Shown piece after piece: positions 8,381 through 17,345 of a DNA stretch of 64,000 nucleotides. This DNA is from Anaerolineae bacterium (GTDB lineage Bacteria; Chloroflexota; Anaerolineae; Aggregatilineales; J027). The stretch's first letter is position 1. Each line of letters begins with the position of its first letter. Below the pieces are notes generated by a model. The model saw only the letters and a list, made by a program, of their open reading frames with translations. It searched no databases and had not been told where the DNA came from. Both the position numbers and the translations under genes were made by a program. The stretch covers positions 1 through 64,000 of the forward strand of contig JAIOHL010000250.1 in NCBI GenBank assembly GCA_019913005.1. Reading direction: 5' to 3'.

Positions 8381-10222
8381 TCACACTTGCCGCTTCACGA
8401 CGAATAGGGTCAGGTCATCTGATTGGGGGAGTTCACCCGTAAAGCCTGAGACCGCATCCACAATCGCGTCCAAAATATTGCTGGCGGGTTCACTAGCGTG
8501 GGCTTCGACGGCGGCCCGCAAACGTGCCTCGCCAAATAAATCGCCTGCCGCGTCCATTGCCTCGGTGACACCATCGGTATAACAGATGATGATGTCCCCC
8601 GCTTGCATGATGATCTGATTTTCCTCAAGGCGGATTTGCTCAAACATACCCAAAACAATCCCTTTGGCGTGCAGGGTCTCGAATGCGCCGTGTTCGGCCC
8701 GCCACCACAACGGGGGATTGTGTCCACCGTTGGCAAACACAAAGCGTGCCTCGTTTGGATATAGCACCCCATAAAATGCCGTCAAAAACACATCACTTTG
8801 CGCGTCGGTAATGATAACCTCGTTGGCACGTACCAATGCTTCGGCAGGTGTGCGCCGTCCGCTGCTGGCAACCGAGCGAATAATGGTGCGGCTCATAGAC
8901 ATAAACAGGGCCGCCGGAATCCCCTTGCCGGCTACGTCGCCAATGACCATGCCAAGTCGTTTGCCTTCACCCGCCAGCCAGAAAAAGTCATAAAAATCAC
9001 CGCCGATGAGCCGCGCCGCTTGATAAAAGGAACACATCTGCCAGCCCTCAATTACCGGGCAGGAATCGGGTAAAAGGCTCAACTGGATTTGGCGGGCCAG
9101 TGTCAATTCCTCTTCCAGCCGCCGACCCTCCGCCTCTTGTTGCAGCAGGCGGGCTTTCTCGATAGCAATAGCCGCCTGATTCGCCATCAACCGCAAAAAG
9201 CGCAGTTTATCAATATCCATTCTATAGACGTGGCGCATATCCAAGACCAGCGTGCCAATCGAGTGCCCATCCACAATTAGCGGCACAATCACATGCCCAC
9301 GAAATCCCTCGGCGGCTAACCAATCTGCACGGAAAGTCGGGGTGTCATTTTTCCAGATGTCCTCGGTGACGACGGGCTGCTGTTTTCGCATGGCCCGCCC
9401 CGGCCCAGTACGATCATCATTGGGCAGTAGGCGGCGCTCGGCGACGGGGTCGGCTTTCCATCCGCTGACGGCCTTAAACGCCAACCATGCCGAGTCTTCG
9501 CTGGGGAGCAGTAAGGCGCAGGCATCGAAATTCAGCAGGCGGCGCACTTCTTCCACCAAATAATTCATCAAGTCTTGCAGTTCGGAGCGGCTCAGGAGTT
9601 GATTGGAGAATTCCAGCAGCACGGCCTGTTCATGGATGCGTTGTTCGCGCAGCATATCAAACAGACGGGCACGTTCAATCGCCGCCGCGATGATATTGCC
9701 GACGCTGTTTAAAATCGTCAGCGACTCCTCGTTAAATTCGCTCCAATCCGAGGCCGCGACGTTCAAGATACCGAGGGTCTGGTCGCCAATACGGAGCGGG
9801 GCGGAAGCGTGAACAATCAAGCCGCGTGTATCGCCGCCCGATTCAATCAGCCGGCTGCATTTCACCTCATTATAAGCCTCGGTTAATTTGCCCTTGTTGC
9901 AATAGCCCTGACAATCACACCCGCCATCCCATGCCGGGGCGCTTTCCAAATCCAGCGCGGGGGGCAGATTATGATAGGCCGCCAGCACATAGCCTTTGCC
10001 CCACCAGCGTTCTTGGGCATTCGGCGAAATCAAAAATATCCAGCCCGTTTGCAGGCCCATCAATTCGACCAGACGGGCAAGGACAGAATTCAACGCACCT
10101 TGTACATCCACCGCGCTATTGAGTGTGGCGGCGATTTCATTGAGCGTGGTTAGCCGCTCGATTAGAGTCGTTTCGTGAGACATGACCCCCCACTGAGTCA
10201 TCGGTACATTTTTCGGACGCAT
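8381..10222 (-). CDS. GAF-GAF-SpoIIE (PP2C-type) serine phosphatase
   Basis: A 613-residue cytoplasmic signalling phosphatase. Two GAF domains lie at about 30-185 and 205-365, joined through helices to a SpoIIE/RsbU phosphatase domain from about 400 to the end. The metal-binding motifs are present: GGDFYDFFWL, IGDVAGKGIPAAL, CYTDGVTEAMD and DDLTLFVV. Such enzymes dephosphorylate an anti-anti-sigma protein in partner-switching systems after a GAF signal. The first ATG lies only seven bases after the stop of the upstream GyrB-like gene and lacks a good Shine-Dalgarno; the internal ATG giving MSHETTLIER follows GGGGGG and may be the true start. No anti-anti-sigma or RsbW gene is nearby. Confidence 0.88.
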   Translation of the reverse strand: MRPKNVPMTQWGVMSHETTLIERLTTLNEIAATLNSAVDVQGALNSVLARLVELMGLQTGWIFLISPNAQERWWGKGYVLAAYHNLPPALDLESAPAWDGGCDCQGYCNKGKLTEAYNEVKCSRLIESGGDTRGLIVHASAPLRIGDQTLGILNVAASDWSEFNEESLTILNSVGNIIAAAIERARLFDMLREQRIHEQAVLLEFSNQLLSRSELQDLMNYLVEEVRRLLNFDACALLLPSEDSAWLAFKAVSGWKADPVAERRLLPNDDRTGPGRAMRKQQPVVTEDIWKNDTPTFRADWLAAEGFRGHVIVPLIVDGHSIGTLVLDMRHVYRMDIDKLRFLRLMANQAAIAIEKARLLQQEAEGRRLEEELTLARQIQLSLLPDSCPVIEGWQMCSFYQAARLIGGDFYDFFWLAGEGKRLGMVIGDVAGKGIPAALFMSMSRTIIRSVASSGRRTPAEALVRANEVIITDAQSDVFLTAFYGVLYPNEARFVFANGGHNPPLWWRAEHGAFETLHAKGIVLGMFEQIRLEENQIIMQAGDIIICYTDGVTEAMDAAGDLFGEARLRAAVEAHASEPASNILDAIVDAVSGFTGELPQSDDLTLFVVKRQV

Positions 10223-10228
10223 GGTCTA

Positions 10229-11404
10229 TTATACGGCGGAGTCGGGGGAATTGCTGGTGTTGTGAGAAAGGAAATGGTCAAAAAAGCGGTTTCTAACATC
10301 CGACTTCATGCTCTCGATCTGACGCCAGAGCGATGTGAAAGCTAAGTCTGCTATTGGCCCAAATACTTCGAGATTCACCATATGCGGCTTCATGGCACTG
10401 TCAAACTGCGGGTCGGGATGGTGTAAAACGATCACAGCACTTAGCCTATGAGCAATGGCTTGCCAATCAAGTTGACTATCTATGCCGTGAGAAACGAGTT
10501 GCTCATTTAAAGCACCGACAATGCCAGCTTTTAAGGCTGCAAGATGTGTCCCACCCTTTGAGGTTTCGATTCGATTGACAAAACTCAACACATTTGTCTG
10601 ACTGCTATGATTGGTGCATTGGTAAGCAAATTCCACTTGGCATTTATACTGTTGATTTTCCGAGACGGGAATCAAGAGCGGTTGCTTGATATGTACCATG
10701 TCGTAAATCGGGAGGGCACTTCTATTAAGGTCTTGAACCCACGTTTTCAGGCCATCAGGGGCAAAACAGACACGTTCCTGAAATGGGGTTGTTCGTTCAT
10801 CTCGAATAGTGATCTTCAATCCCGCGATTAGGTAAGCCAGTTCACGGCATCGGGCAACAATGCGCTCAAAATCAAACGGGTTCGGCTCTAAAATGCTGAA
10901 ATCAGGGGTAAAGGTTAATTTCAAGCCGTGTTCGGATTCTGGAACACTTGCTATTTGCTGTAAAGGGCCGTCGGGCAATCCTTCGTGATAGGTTTTTGCC
11001 CACAACTGCCCGTTGTGCCTATTCTCCACGCGCATTTCCGACGACAGCGCATTGACCGCACGTAACCCGGCCCCAAATGAGCTACCCGTCGCTTCATATT
11101 CCCCATGTGGGTCTCGGAATATTCCAGATCGCTCCAAGACAGCTTCCATCATAGACATGTTTTCTCGATCCACATGGATTATTGGCAAGCCAAGACTATT
11201 ATCTTGGATAACCGCCTGATTATGTGGGAGGAGGGTAATCCCTATCTGGTCGCATCTGCCTATGACTGCCTCATCAATTGCATGATCGAGAGCCTCAAAA
11301 AACAGTTGATGAAGTGCCCGCGCATCTATGCCACCAATATACATGCCGGGGCGTCTGCGAGCGTGTTCACGTAAGTCAAAGGATGAGGTATTTGAATCGG
11401 TCAT
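10229..11404 (-). CDS. GyrB-like ATPase/transducer fragment protein with degenerate ATP site
   Basis: Residues 5-391 align with the GHKL ATPase and transducer domains of DNA gyrase B (RRRPGMYIGG at 17-24; transducer FVNRIETSKGGTH at 275-287), but the TOPRIM and tail domains are absent. The length equals that of the 43-kDa N-terminal piece of GyrB. Key ATP-site residues are changed: the N-box Asn is His41 (EALDHAIDEA), DNGRGIP reads DNSLGLP at 68-74, and the lid GGLHGVG reads GSSFGAG at 107-113. The catalytic Glu37, Asp68 and the transducer Lys339 are kept. ATP turnover is therefore doubtful. The gene ends six bases before the SpoIIE phosphatase, so both form one operon. It is not a truncated pseudogene by appearance: the frame is clean and the end falls at a domain boundary. 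Confidence 0.8.
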   Translation of the reverse strand: MTDSNTSSFDLREHARRRPGMYIGGIDARALHQLFFEALDHAIDEAVIGRCDQIGITLLPHNQAVIQDNSLGLPIIHVDRENMSMMEAVLERSGIFRDPHGEYEATGSSFGAGLRAVNALSSEMRVENRHNGQLWAKTYHEGLPDGPLQQIASVPESEHGLKLTFTPDFSILEPNPFDFERIVARCRELAYLIAGLKITIRDERTTPFQERVCFAPDGLKTWVQDLNRSALPIYDMVHIKQPLLIPVSENQQYKCQVEFAYQCTNHSSQTNVLSFVNRIETSKGGTHLAALKAGIVGALNEQLVSHGIDSQLDWQAIAHRLSAVIVLHHPDPQFDSAMKPHMVNLEVFGPIADLAFTSLWRQIESMKSDVRNRFFDHFLSHNTSNSPDSAV

Positions 11405-11474
11405 GGGGTATGATTTCCTCCCCCATAATTATACCCCATTTTGACCCGATTATGGCTTAAATAAAAGAAAAACA

Positions 11475-11515
11475 AGGCTATCTGTACATTAAAAATTACA
11501 TGCACCGGGTAGCCT
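11475..11515 (-). terminator. intrinsic terminator of the WD40 gene
   Basis: On the minus strand AGGCTA pairs with TAGCCT around a long near-palindromic inner arm (TGCATGTA.../...AATGTACA), followed by a T-rich tail. It lies about 30 bases after the stop at 11544. Confidence 0.65.
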
Positions 11516-11543
11516 AAAATTGATGGGTTTTGGGTAATGGGTT

Positions 11544-13517
11544 TTAGGGACGGACACCCCACACGCGCACCGTACTATCGAAGCTGCCTGAGAACAATAC
11601 TGTGCCATCGGCGTTGAATAACAAACTGGTGACATCATCCAGATGCCCGGTCAGCGCAGCCAATTCCGTTTGGGTGGCAATATCAAGCACGTGTACCGTG
11701 CCGTTCTCACTCCCCGTCGCCAGCAGTTGATTATCCGGACTAAACGTCATGCTCACCGTATTGCCTGTACTCGCTGGCAGTTCCGCCAACAATTCGCCTG
11801 TCGCTATGTCCCAAATCCAAATACGCCCCTCGTTGCCAAGCGAAGCCAGTGATGTTGCATCGGGGCTAAAAACAAGCGACTTCACCGTGCCATCCTGCAA
11901 AAACACCTCGGTTGGTTTGCCCGACAGCGTATCCCATAGATGAATCGTCCCAGACTCGTCGCCACTCGCCAGCAGACGACCATCGGAAGTGAGAAGGGCT
12001 GCGGAAGGGGGCGCTGAGACCAATGTTTGCGTGACCGCCTCGCTGCCGTCCACTGGGATTTGCAGCACAGTGAACGCGCCGTTTTGCATCATCGCCAGCC
12101 ATATCCTTGTCCCGTCCGCCGAAAACACCCCACTGAAAACACGATCCCCATTCTGCGCTGGAACCGTCATTTCCGTGCCAGTGACGGTATCCCAAACCTT
12201 GTAATCACTGACGACGTGGTTGGCAATCGCCAAGAGTTGTAAGCCATTGGGATGCCATGCGACCCCTTCAATTGAAGCAAACCAACCGGATTCAAGGATG
12301 GGGAGTTCGGTACTCGTAGCGGTATCCCAAACACGCACCACATGGTCGAAACCGCCCGCCGCCAACAGCCCCTCATCGGCGCTCAACGCCAAGTGGTCAG
12401 CCGCGCCATAATGCCCTGTTACACGGCCCTGTTCGGTAAAAGTGGCAGCGTCCCACAAACGGAGAGTGCCATCGTACCCAGTTGCCGCCAGCCATGTGCC
12501 ATCGGTACTGAACGCCACATGATTGACCACCCCGGCGTAGTCGTCCAAAGCCTTGCTCAATTCACCCGTTGCGCGATCAAATACCCTGACTGCTTCGGCC
12601 AATCCGCCCAAATCCGTCGTCGCGCTCACCACCCATTGACTGTCCGGACTGATGGCAAGTGAGTAATTGACAAGATATTCCTCATGGTTATCTACAACCC
12701 ATAACATTTCATTGGTCTGCACATCCCAGACATGCAGTTCATAATTCGCCCCGACTGCCAAATGGTGCCCATCTTGGCTGAGGGCCAGCGCCGAAAGATA
12801 CGTGCCAGTTTGAGTCGTTTCTCGCTTGACCAATACCGATTCCTCGCCTGTTTTGCGATTCCATTCATGGATGGTATATCCGCCCACCTCGGCTGCGACG
12901 GATTCGCTGGTACCCCAGATAAAACTTAGGCTGTTCGGGGTGAACGTCATGGGCGCATCGAGCGTCTCACCTTTGGGAAAGGATGCCACTTCGCCAAAAG
13001 TCGCGGTATCCCAAACGCGAACTGTCGCATCCCGCGCGTCAGACGCCAACAGTTTACCATCGGGGCTAAAAACCACGTCTAAGATGGCGGCGGTATGGCC
13101 TTCCAGCGTGGCGATTTGTTCGTGGGTCGTTAGATTGAATAAGGCAATCTCACCATTCATCCCGCTGCTGGCGTAGAATCGCCCATCTGGACTAAACGCA
13201 CCCGCATCGGCTTGATCGGTAAGTGCTGGGATGATCGGCGCGTTCGGCCAGTTACTTTCCGCCAGATTTTCCGCGTCATAGACCCATGCCCCCAGCGATG
13301 TGGCGACCCCGATCTGATGATCCATCCAACCCAATCCAAATATCCGCCCCTTGCCGAGTTGGGCCACCTCCTGCATTTGTGCGGCGTTGGCGGGGGTAAT
13401 CGGACTAAGGCCTGCTGGAAGGAGGGCATGGTTGCCGCTTTGGGCTTGCAAACCACTGGCGGGCAACAAGGTGAAAATTGCAAGAATAAGACACACATAG
13501 AAAAAGTGTCGGTTCAT
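11544..13517 (-). CDS. secreted WD40-repeat protein
   Basis: A 657-residue protein with a signal peptide (hydrophobic FFYVCLILAIFTLLPA, probable cleavage near residue 26) followed by WD40 repeats to the end. Repeat endings such as TVRVWDTATF, HVWDVQTNE, TLRLWDAATF, VVRVWDTAT, TIHLWDTLSG, WIWDIATGE and TVRVWGVRP, and openings such as AFSPDG, indicate roughly a dozen or more blades, that is two propellers. It probably binds proteins at the cell surface or in the envelope; no enzymatic domain is attached. It is a single-gene unit with its own terminator. Confidence 0.88.
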   Translation of the reverse strand: MNRHFFYVCLILAIFTLLPASGLQAQSGNHALLPAGLSPITPANAAQMQEVAQLGKGRIFGLGWMDHQIGVATSLGAWVYDAENLAESNWPNAPIIPALTDQADAGAFSPDGRFYASSGMNGEIALFNLTTHEQIATLEGHTAAILDVVFSPDGKLLASDARDATVRVWDTATFGEVASFPKGETLDAPMTFTPNSLSFIWGTSESVAAEVGGYTIHEWNRKTGEESVLVKRETTQTGTYLSALALSQDGHHLAVGANYELHVWDVQTNEMLWVVDNHEEYLVNYSLAISPDSQWVVSATTDLGGLAEAVRVFDRATGELSKALDDYAGVVNHVAFSTDGTWLAATGYDGTLRLWDAATFTEQGRVTGHYGAADHLALSADEGLLAAGGFDHVVRVWDTATSTELPILESGWFASIEGVAWHPNGLQLLAIANHVVSDYKVWDTVTGTEMTVPAQNGDRVFSGVFSADGTRIWLAMMQNGAFTVLQIPVDGSEAVTQTLVSAPPSAALLTSDGRLLASGDESGTIHLWDTLSGKPTEVFLQDGTVKSLVFSPDATSLASLGNEGRIWIWDIATGELLAELPASTGNTVSMTFSPDNQLLATGSENGTVHVLDIATQTELAALTGHLDDVTSLLFNADGTVLFSGSFDSTVRVWGVRP

Positions 13518-13624
13518 GAGGATAGCCTTTCACAAATCAGGCAAATAAAGAATGTCGCTCGTCTATTAGGACAGTTCAATGTGAAGGATTGTTCCATCCA
13601 ACATGCACCGTCCAAAGGCCAAAC

Positions 13625-13645
13625 AAAAAAGGGCGAGAAACCCTT
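13625..13645 (-). terminator. short intrinsic terminator
   Basis: On the minus strand AAGGG pairs with CCCTT across a seven-base loop and is followed by six T. It lies about 40 bases beyond the stop of the leftward gene at 13684. The stem is short, so the call is moderate. Confidence 0.55.
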
Positions 13646-13683
13646 CCTCACCCCTTGTGTGAAAAATCGAATGTGCCCTGCGT

Positions 13684-14664
13684 CTAAAGCTCACACGGCG
13701 TAGTCAGCAATTCAATATCGGTGGCGTCTGTTGGGGCAACCTTGATCGAGGCGCTGTAAAAACTCCAAAAGGGCGGCGGCGGTGTTGGGCCAGACCCGAC
13801 ATTCGAGCTTCGGGCCACGTAACAACCATAATAGCGTTGCGGGGCCGCATTCTTTTCTGTGCCAATCAAAATGGTAGGCATAGAAACGAAGGTGCTCCCC
13901 GCCGCACCGTCATATTGAATCCCCAGCAGCAGCGCCACAAAAATATCGGTGGTGTTGGCATAGCCCTGTACAAATTGGTTGAAGCTTAGGCCATTGGGGG
14001 GTGAACTCCAATAGTTGTAGGCGCGGGCATAGTCTTTGAGATGAACAGCGTTGAAATAGGAGCGCAGCAGCCAAATCGGAGTGTCACGCGAATCTACCAC
14101 GAGATCACCCAGCGCAGGTGGATTGCAGGAGGTTCGCATCAAATTGACATCCACCTCATCTAGAGCGATTTCCTCAAATCCGCTGGTTTCATTCGCCAGC
14201 GACCAAGGATTATCGGCGACGTTAGTATCGGTTGTTGTCTCGACCCGCGAAACCTTTGCGGTAAAACACCCGACATAGGCTTTTACGGTGCCATTGGTCT
14301 GCGAGGCAATCAGCAGAGTTGGCACGGCGTCGTAGGTTGTTCCGGCGGCCACCCCTTCCCGAATCAGCGTGCTGACGACTACCCATACATCAGTGGTTTG
14401 GGCAAATCCCGCTGAAAATTGGGCCAATGTTTGACCCTGTGGAGCGCTATCCCAATAGGTATAGGCACGGGCATAATCGCGCAGCACGATGGCGTTGTAG
14501 TAGGACTGAATCAGCAGCACGGGGTCGCTGCGGTCTTCAAAGGGAATAAGCGCTTGCGGTTTGGGAGCGGCATTGGCATAGTGATGCGGTACAAGGGCGA
14601 TATTCGCCAGTAAGAGGAGAACCAACCCGGTGATGGCATAACGAGCAGGATGGTAGCGTTTCAT
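13684..14664 (-). CDS. secreted protein with two internal repeats
   Basis: The 326-residue protein starts at the ATG preceded by GAGAGG, giving a signal peptide (TGLVLLLLANIALV). The mature part is two repeats of about 140 residues. Each opens with a PxxLLRSYY/FNA segment, continues with KDYARAYxYW, then SPPNG/SAPQG, QFxxGYAxTTDxFV, a PTxLI strand and a YxGCYxA/VGCF segment. The YxxxDYxxAYxYW pattern resembles the small cone-shaped folds that bind ligands in NTF2/SnoaL proteins, but that is a guess. Cys residues in each repeat could form disulphides. No family name is recognised. Confidence 0.78.
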   Translation of the reverse strand: MKRYHPARYAITGLVLLLLANIALVPHHYANAAPKPQALIPFEDRSDPVLLIQSYYNAIVLRDYARAYTYWDSAPQGQTLAQFSAGFAQTTDVWVVVSTLIREGVAAGTTYDAVPTLLIASQTNGTVKAYVGCFTAKVSRVETTTDTNVADNPWSLANETSGFEEIALDEVDVNLMRTSCNPPALGDLVVDSRDTPIWLLRSYFNAVHLKDYARAYNYWSSPPNGLSFNQFVQGYANTTDIFVALLLGIQYDGAAGSTFVSMPTILIGTEKNAAPQRYYGCYVARSSNVGSGPTPPPPFWSFYSASIKVAPTDATDIELLTTPCEL

Positions 14665-14756
14665 GAGTAACCTCTCAATGAAGTCAAATTGTGTGATGAC
14701 TTGATGATAGGCCAAATCAAACCTCGCTGCTAGACGGCTCACATATGGTTAGACCC

Positions 14757-14830
14757 CTATACAGGCTGTTGTATCACCTGTTCAATCGCCTGTGCCAATT
14801 TGGGCATGGCGGTGCGGATTTCATCGGGGG
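14757..14830 (-). pseudogene. remnant of a MocR-type regulator 3' end
   Basis: On the minus strand this reads PDEIRTAMPKLAQAIEQ and ends at a TAG a few codons later, matching the last residues of the MocR regulator at 15647-17194 (TPDEIRAAIPKLAQAIEE). At the DNA level 14781-14830 matches 15692-15741 in 45 of 50 positions by eye. There is no upstream gene body, so it is a stray duplicated tail or the last trace of a second MocR copy. The toxin-antitoxin pair lies between the two copies. Confidence 0.7.
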
Positions 14831-14849
14831 CAGTACAGTGGATAGGCCG

Positions 14850-14877
14850 TTGATTTTTGTATATGATTCATTACTAT
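14850..14877 (+). promoter_or_regulatory. probable promoter of the toxin-antitoxin pair
   Basis: TTGATT at 14850-14855 and TACTAT at 14872-14877 with a 16-base spacer, about 45 bases before the toxin start. Sequence-only call. Confidence 0.4.
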
Positions 14878-14920
14878 ACCTGCTGGATTTTTATTTAATG
14901 CCGTTTTGGGGAGGTTGAGA

Positions 14921-15304
14921 TTGTCCCATTTATTGCCAAAATTTTATCTTGATTCGCATATCAGCAAAGAAGCGGCAATACAACTTCGTCGTAAGGGCAT
15001 AGACGCAATTCATTGTGCGGAACTAGGCAAACAAGACGATTCAGATGAAGCCCATCTCGTTTTTTCCACTGAGCAGGGGCGAATAATGGTATCATGTGAT
15101 AAACGTATAGAACAGCAGTTGCATTTCGCGTGGCTTGAGCAAGGTCGAGAACATGCCGGAATCATCTTCGTGCAGAATGAGGATTGTGAAGGGGAACGCG
15201 GTATTAGTGTAATAGTACGGGAACTCATTTTTCTTTGTGAAGCGGTTCAAGAAGGTGCGTGCAGCGTCGAGGATGATTTGTACAACCAGTTTTGGAGAGT
15301 ATGA
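14921..15304 (+). CDS. DUF5615 PIN-like toxin
   Basis: A 127-residue protein of the DUF5615 (Mut7-C-like, PIN-related) family, the presumed ribonuclease toxin of a type II toxin-antitoxin pair. The opening KFYLDSHISKEAAIQLRRKG carries the early acidic residue, and VSCDKRIEQQ supplies another Asp, in the positions usual for PIN-like folds. A TTG start at 14921 is preferred because GGGGAGG precedes it by six bases; further upstream TTG codons are possible. Its stop is one base before the antitoxin ATG. Toxin first, antitoxin second is the reverse of the common DUF433-DUF5615 order. Confidence 0.78.
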   Translation: MSHLLPKFYLDSHISKEAAIQLRRKGIDAIHCAELGKQDDSDEAHLVFSTEQGRIMVSCDKRIEQQLHFAWLEQGREHAGIIFVQNEDCEGERGISVIVRELIFLCEAVQEGACSVEDDLYNQFWRV

Positions 15305-15305
15305 A

Positions 15306-15650
15306 ATGCCGATTTTACCCATCAATCATATCGCAAGTGATCCAACCCATCGCAGCGGACAGCCACGAGTGGTTGGCACAGGCATTACGGTTCAATTTCT
15401 TGCCGGATACCTCAAGCGAGGCTATCCAGTCGAGGAGGTTTGTCGTTGGCATGACCTTACCGCCGGACAAGTTTATGCCGCGTGGTCGTATTATGCTGAC
15501 CATCAAGTCGAAATTGACGCCGCCATTGCGGAAGATGAGGCCCACTATGAAACCATCGGTCGCTCGCTCAAGGAACTTCCCGGCTATGAGGAACGACTGG
15601 CCCGTATGGAGGCCGAACAATCGCCCGTCAAGGAAGGTTCATCAGATTAG
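15306..15650 (+). CDS. DUF433 antitoxin
   Basis: A 114-residue protein of the DUF433 family, the usual partner of DUF5615 toxins. It shows the family order: HIASDPTHRSGQPRVVGTGI at about 8-27, then LAGYLKRGYPVEEVCRWHDL and AGQVYAAWSYYADH, which form a winged helix that binds DNA and represses the pair. The tail (residues 75-114) is helical and acidic and may wrap the toxin. The start follows GGAGAG and sits one base after the toxin stop. Its last codons overlap by four bases the 3' end of the convergent MocR gene. Confidence 0.85.
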   Translation: MPILPINHIASDPTHRSGQPRVVGTGITVQFLAGYLKRGYPVEEVCRWHDLTAGQVYAAWSYYADHQVEIDAAIAEDEAHYETIGRSLKELPGYEERLARMEAEQSPVKEGSSD

Positions 15651-17194
15651 CGCGAGGGCGACGATGGGCTTGCTGAGAGGGTAAAGGCCTCTTCAATCGC
15701 CTGTGCCAATTTGGGTATCGCAGCGCGAATTTCATCGGGGGTGATGGGGCTGAATCCCAATAGCAGGCCGTGTCGCGGGGTGGTGTTGCCGACATAAAAA
15801 TTGGAGGCGGGTGGCGTGCGAAGGCCCTGTCTGGCGGCGGCTTCCCAGACCTGCCGATCATCCATCCCCGCTGGCAGCCATGCAATGACGTGCATTCCCG
15901 CCTCCGATGGCCCAAATTCCAATAATCCCCCCAAATAGCGGGTGGCTTCTTCCATAAACACATCGCGCCGTTCGGCATACAATTTGCGCATCCGGCGTAT
16001 GTGGCGGGTGAAATGGCCTGCGCGGATAAATTCGGTGGTAATGGCCTGCGGTTCGAGTGGCAGGGTATAACCCATCACCGCCCGCGCCCCGACAAATGCC
16101 TTCACCAAATCCGGTGGTGCGACCACATAACCCAGACGCAAACCGGGAAACAGCACTTTGCTAAATGTGCCCATATAAATCACACGGTTATGCACATCTA
16201 GCCCTTGCAGCGAGGCCAATGGATAGCCGCTATAGCGAAATTCGCTATCATAATCATCCTCCAAAATCCACGCCCCGGCTTGTTCGGCCCAATGCAAGAG
16301 TTTCATGCGCCGCGCCAATGACAATGTACTGCCCGTCGGGAATTGATGCGAGGGGGTGACATAGACCAATTTGGCATGGGGCGCTTGATGGATGCCTGCC
16401 TCAACATCCAAGCCTTCATCATCCACCGGAATCGGCACAAGGCTGATTTTTTCGGTGTACAGTACATTCCGCACCGGCGAATACAACGGATTTTCAACCC
16501 ATGCCGCGTCCCCCGCATTACACAAGAGCCGCACCGCCATATAGAGCGATTGCTGCGTCCCCGCCGTGATAAATACCTGCTCGGTCTCACAGCGTACCCC
16601 TCGTGCCACGCGCAGATATTCGGCGACGGCCTCGCGCAGTGGCATATATCCCGCCAAGCCTTGTTCGCTGCCAATGGCGAGGGGCGGGTTATCCCGAAAA
16701 TGCCGTGCGGCCATCTGCCCCCACTGCTCAAATGGGAAGGCCCGTAAATCTGGCACACCAACATTAAACGCCAGTGAACTCGGTGGTGGGCTGACACGTG
16801 GCATTGAAAATCGCTGGGCCAGCCAATCGTAGCGTGTGCCGTGTTCGGAGAGGTCGCGTTTGGGCAGGGGGTAGGGTTCCGGTGGAGTGTGATTGACAAA
16901 AGCCGACAGCGATTCTTCGGGCAGTTCGCTGGTCACAAAAGTGCCCGACCCAGCCCGTGATTCCAAATAGCCCTCGGCGATGAGTTGGTCAATCGCATTA
17001 ATCACTGTATTGCGCGAGACCAATAGCACTTCCGCTAGGTCACGGGTCGAGGGCAAGCGCACCCCGGCATCCAGATGGCGCGTGATGATGGCTTGACGCA
17101 AGGCCTCATAGATTTGCCGATATAAGGGAGTCGGCAGTTGGCTTTCGAGGCGGATAATCGAGAGCATAAACGAGGCGGGCAGTGATTTGGTCAT
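15647..17194 (-). CDS. MocR/PdxR-type GntR regulator with aminotransferase domain
   Basis: A 515-residue regulator combining a GntR winged helix (about residues 18-85: LYRQIYEALRQAI, LPSTRDLAEVLLVSRNTVIN, YLESRAGSGTFV) with a class I/II aminotransferase-like domain. The PLP site is visible as EDDYDSEFRYSG and the lysine loop GTFSKVLFPGLRLGYV. Members sense PLP or an amino-acid adduct and control pyridoxal, amino-acid or transport genes. The ATG at 17194 is chosen; a TTG at 17224 is possible. It is divergent from the glycosidase-like gene at 17346, which it may regulate, although this family more often controls vitamin B6 or amino-acid genes. Confidence 0.9.
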   Translation of the reverse strand: MTKSLPASFMLSIIRLESQLPTPLYRQIYEALRQAIITRHLDAGVRLPSTRDLAEVLLVSRNTVINAIDQLIAEGYLESRAGSGTFVTSELPEESLSAFVNHTPPEPYPLPKRDLSEHGTRYDWLAQRFSMPRVSPPPSSLAFNVGVPDLRAFPFEQWGQMAARHFRDNPPLAIGSEQGLAGYMPLREAVAEYLRVARGVRCETEQVFITAGTQQSLYMAVRLLCNAGDAAWVENPLYSPVRNVLYTEKISLVPIPVDDEGLDVEAGIHQAPHAKLVYVTPSHQFPTGSTLSLARRMKLLHWAEQAGAWILEDDYDSEFRYSGYPLASLQGLDVHNRVIYMGTFSKVLFPGLRLGYVVAPPDLVKAFVGARAVMGYTLPLEPQAITTEFIRAGHFTRHIRRMRKLYAERRDVFMEEATRYLGGLLEFGPSEAGMHVIAWLPAGMDDRQVWEAAARQGLRTPPASNFYVGNTTPRHGLLLGFSPITPDEIRAAIPKLAQAIEEAFTLSASPSSPSR

Positions 17195-17345
17195 CGCAAA
17201 ATTGGTACTATCCCTCTCATGCAAAGTGGTGCTTGAGTCAACTTCCTATTCCCCTTACGATGCAAGCCATAGCGTATCCTTCCGGGGGTGGACGCCGCAG
17301 TTCGCCCCTTTCGGAACTATCATGAATATTACAAGGAGAAGGCGT

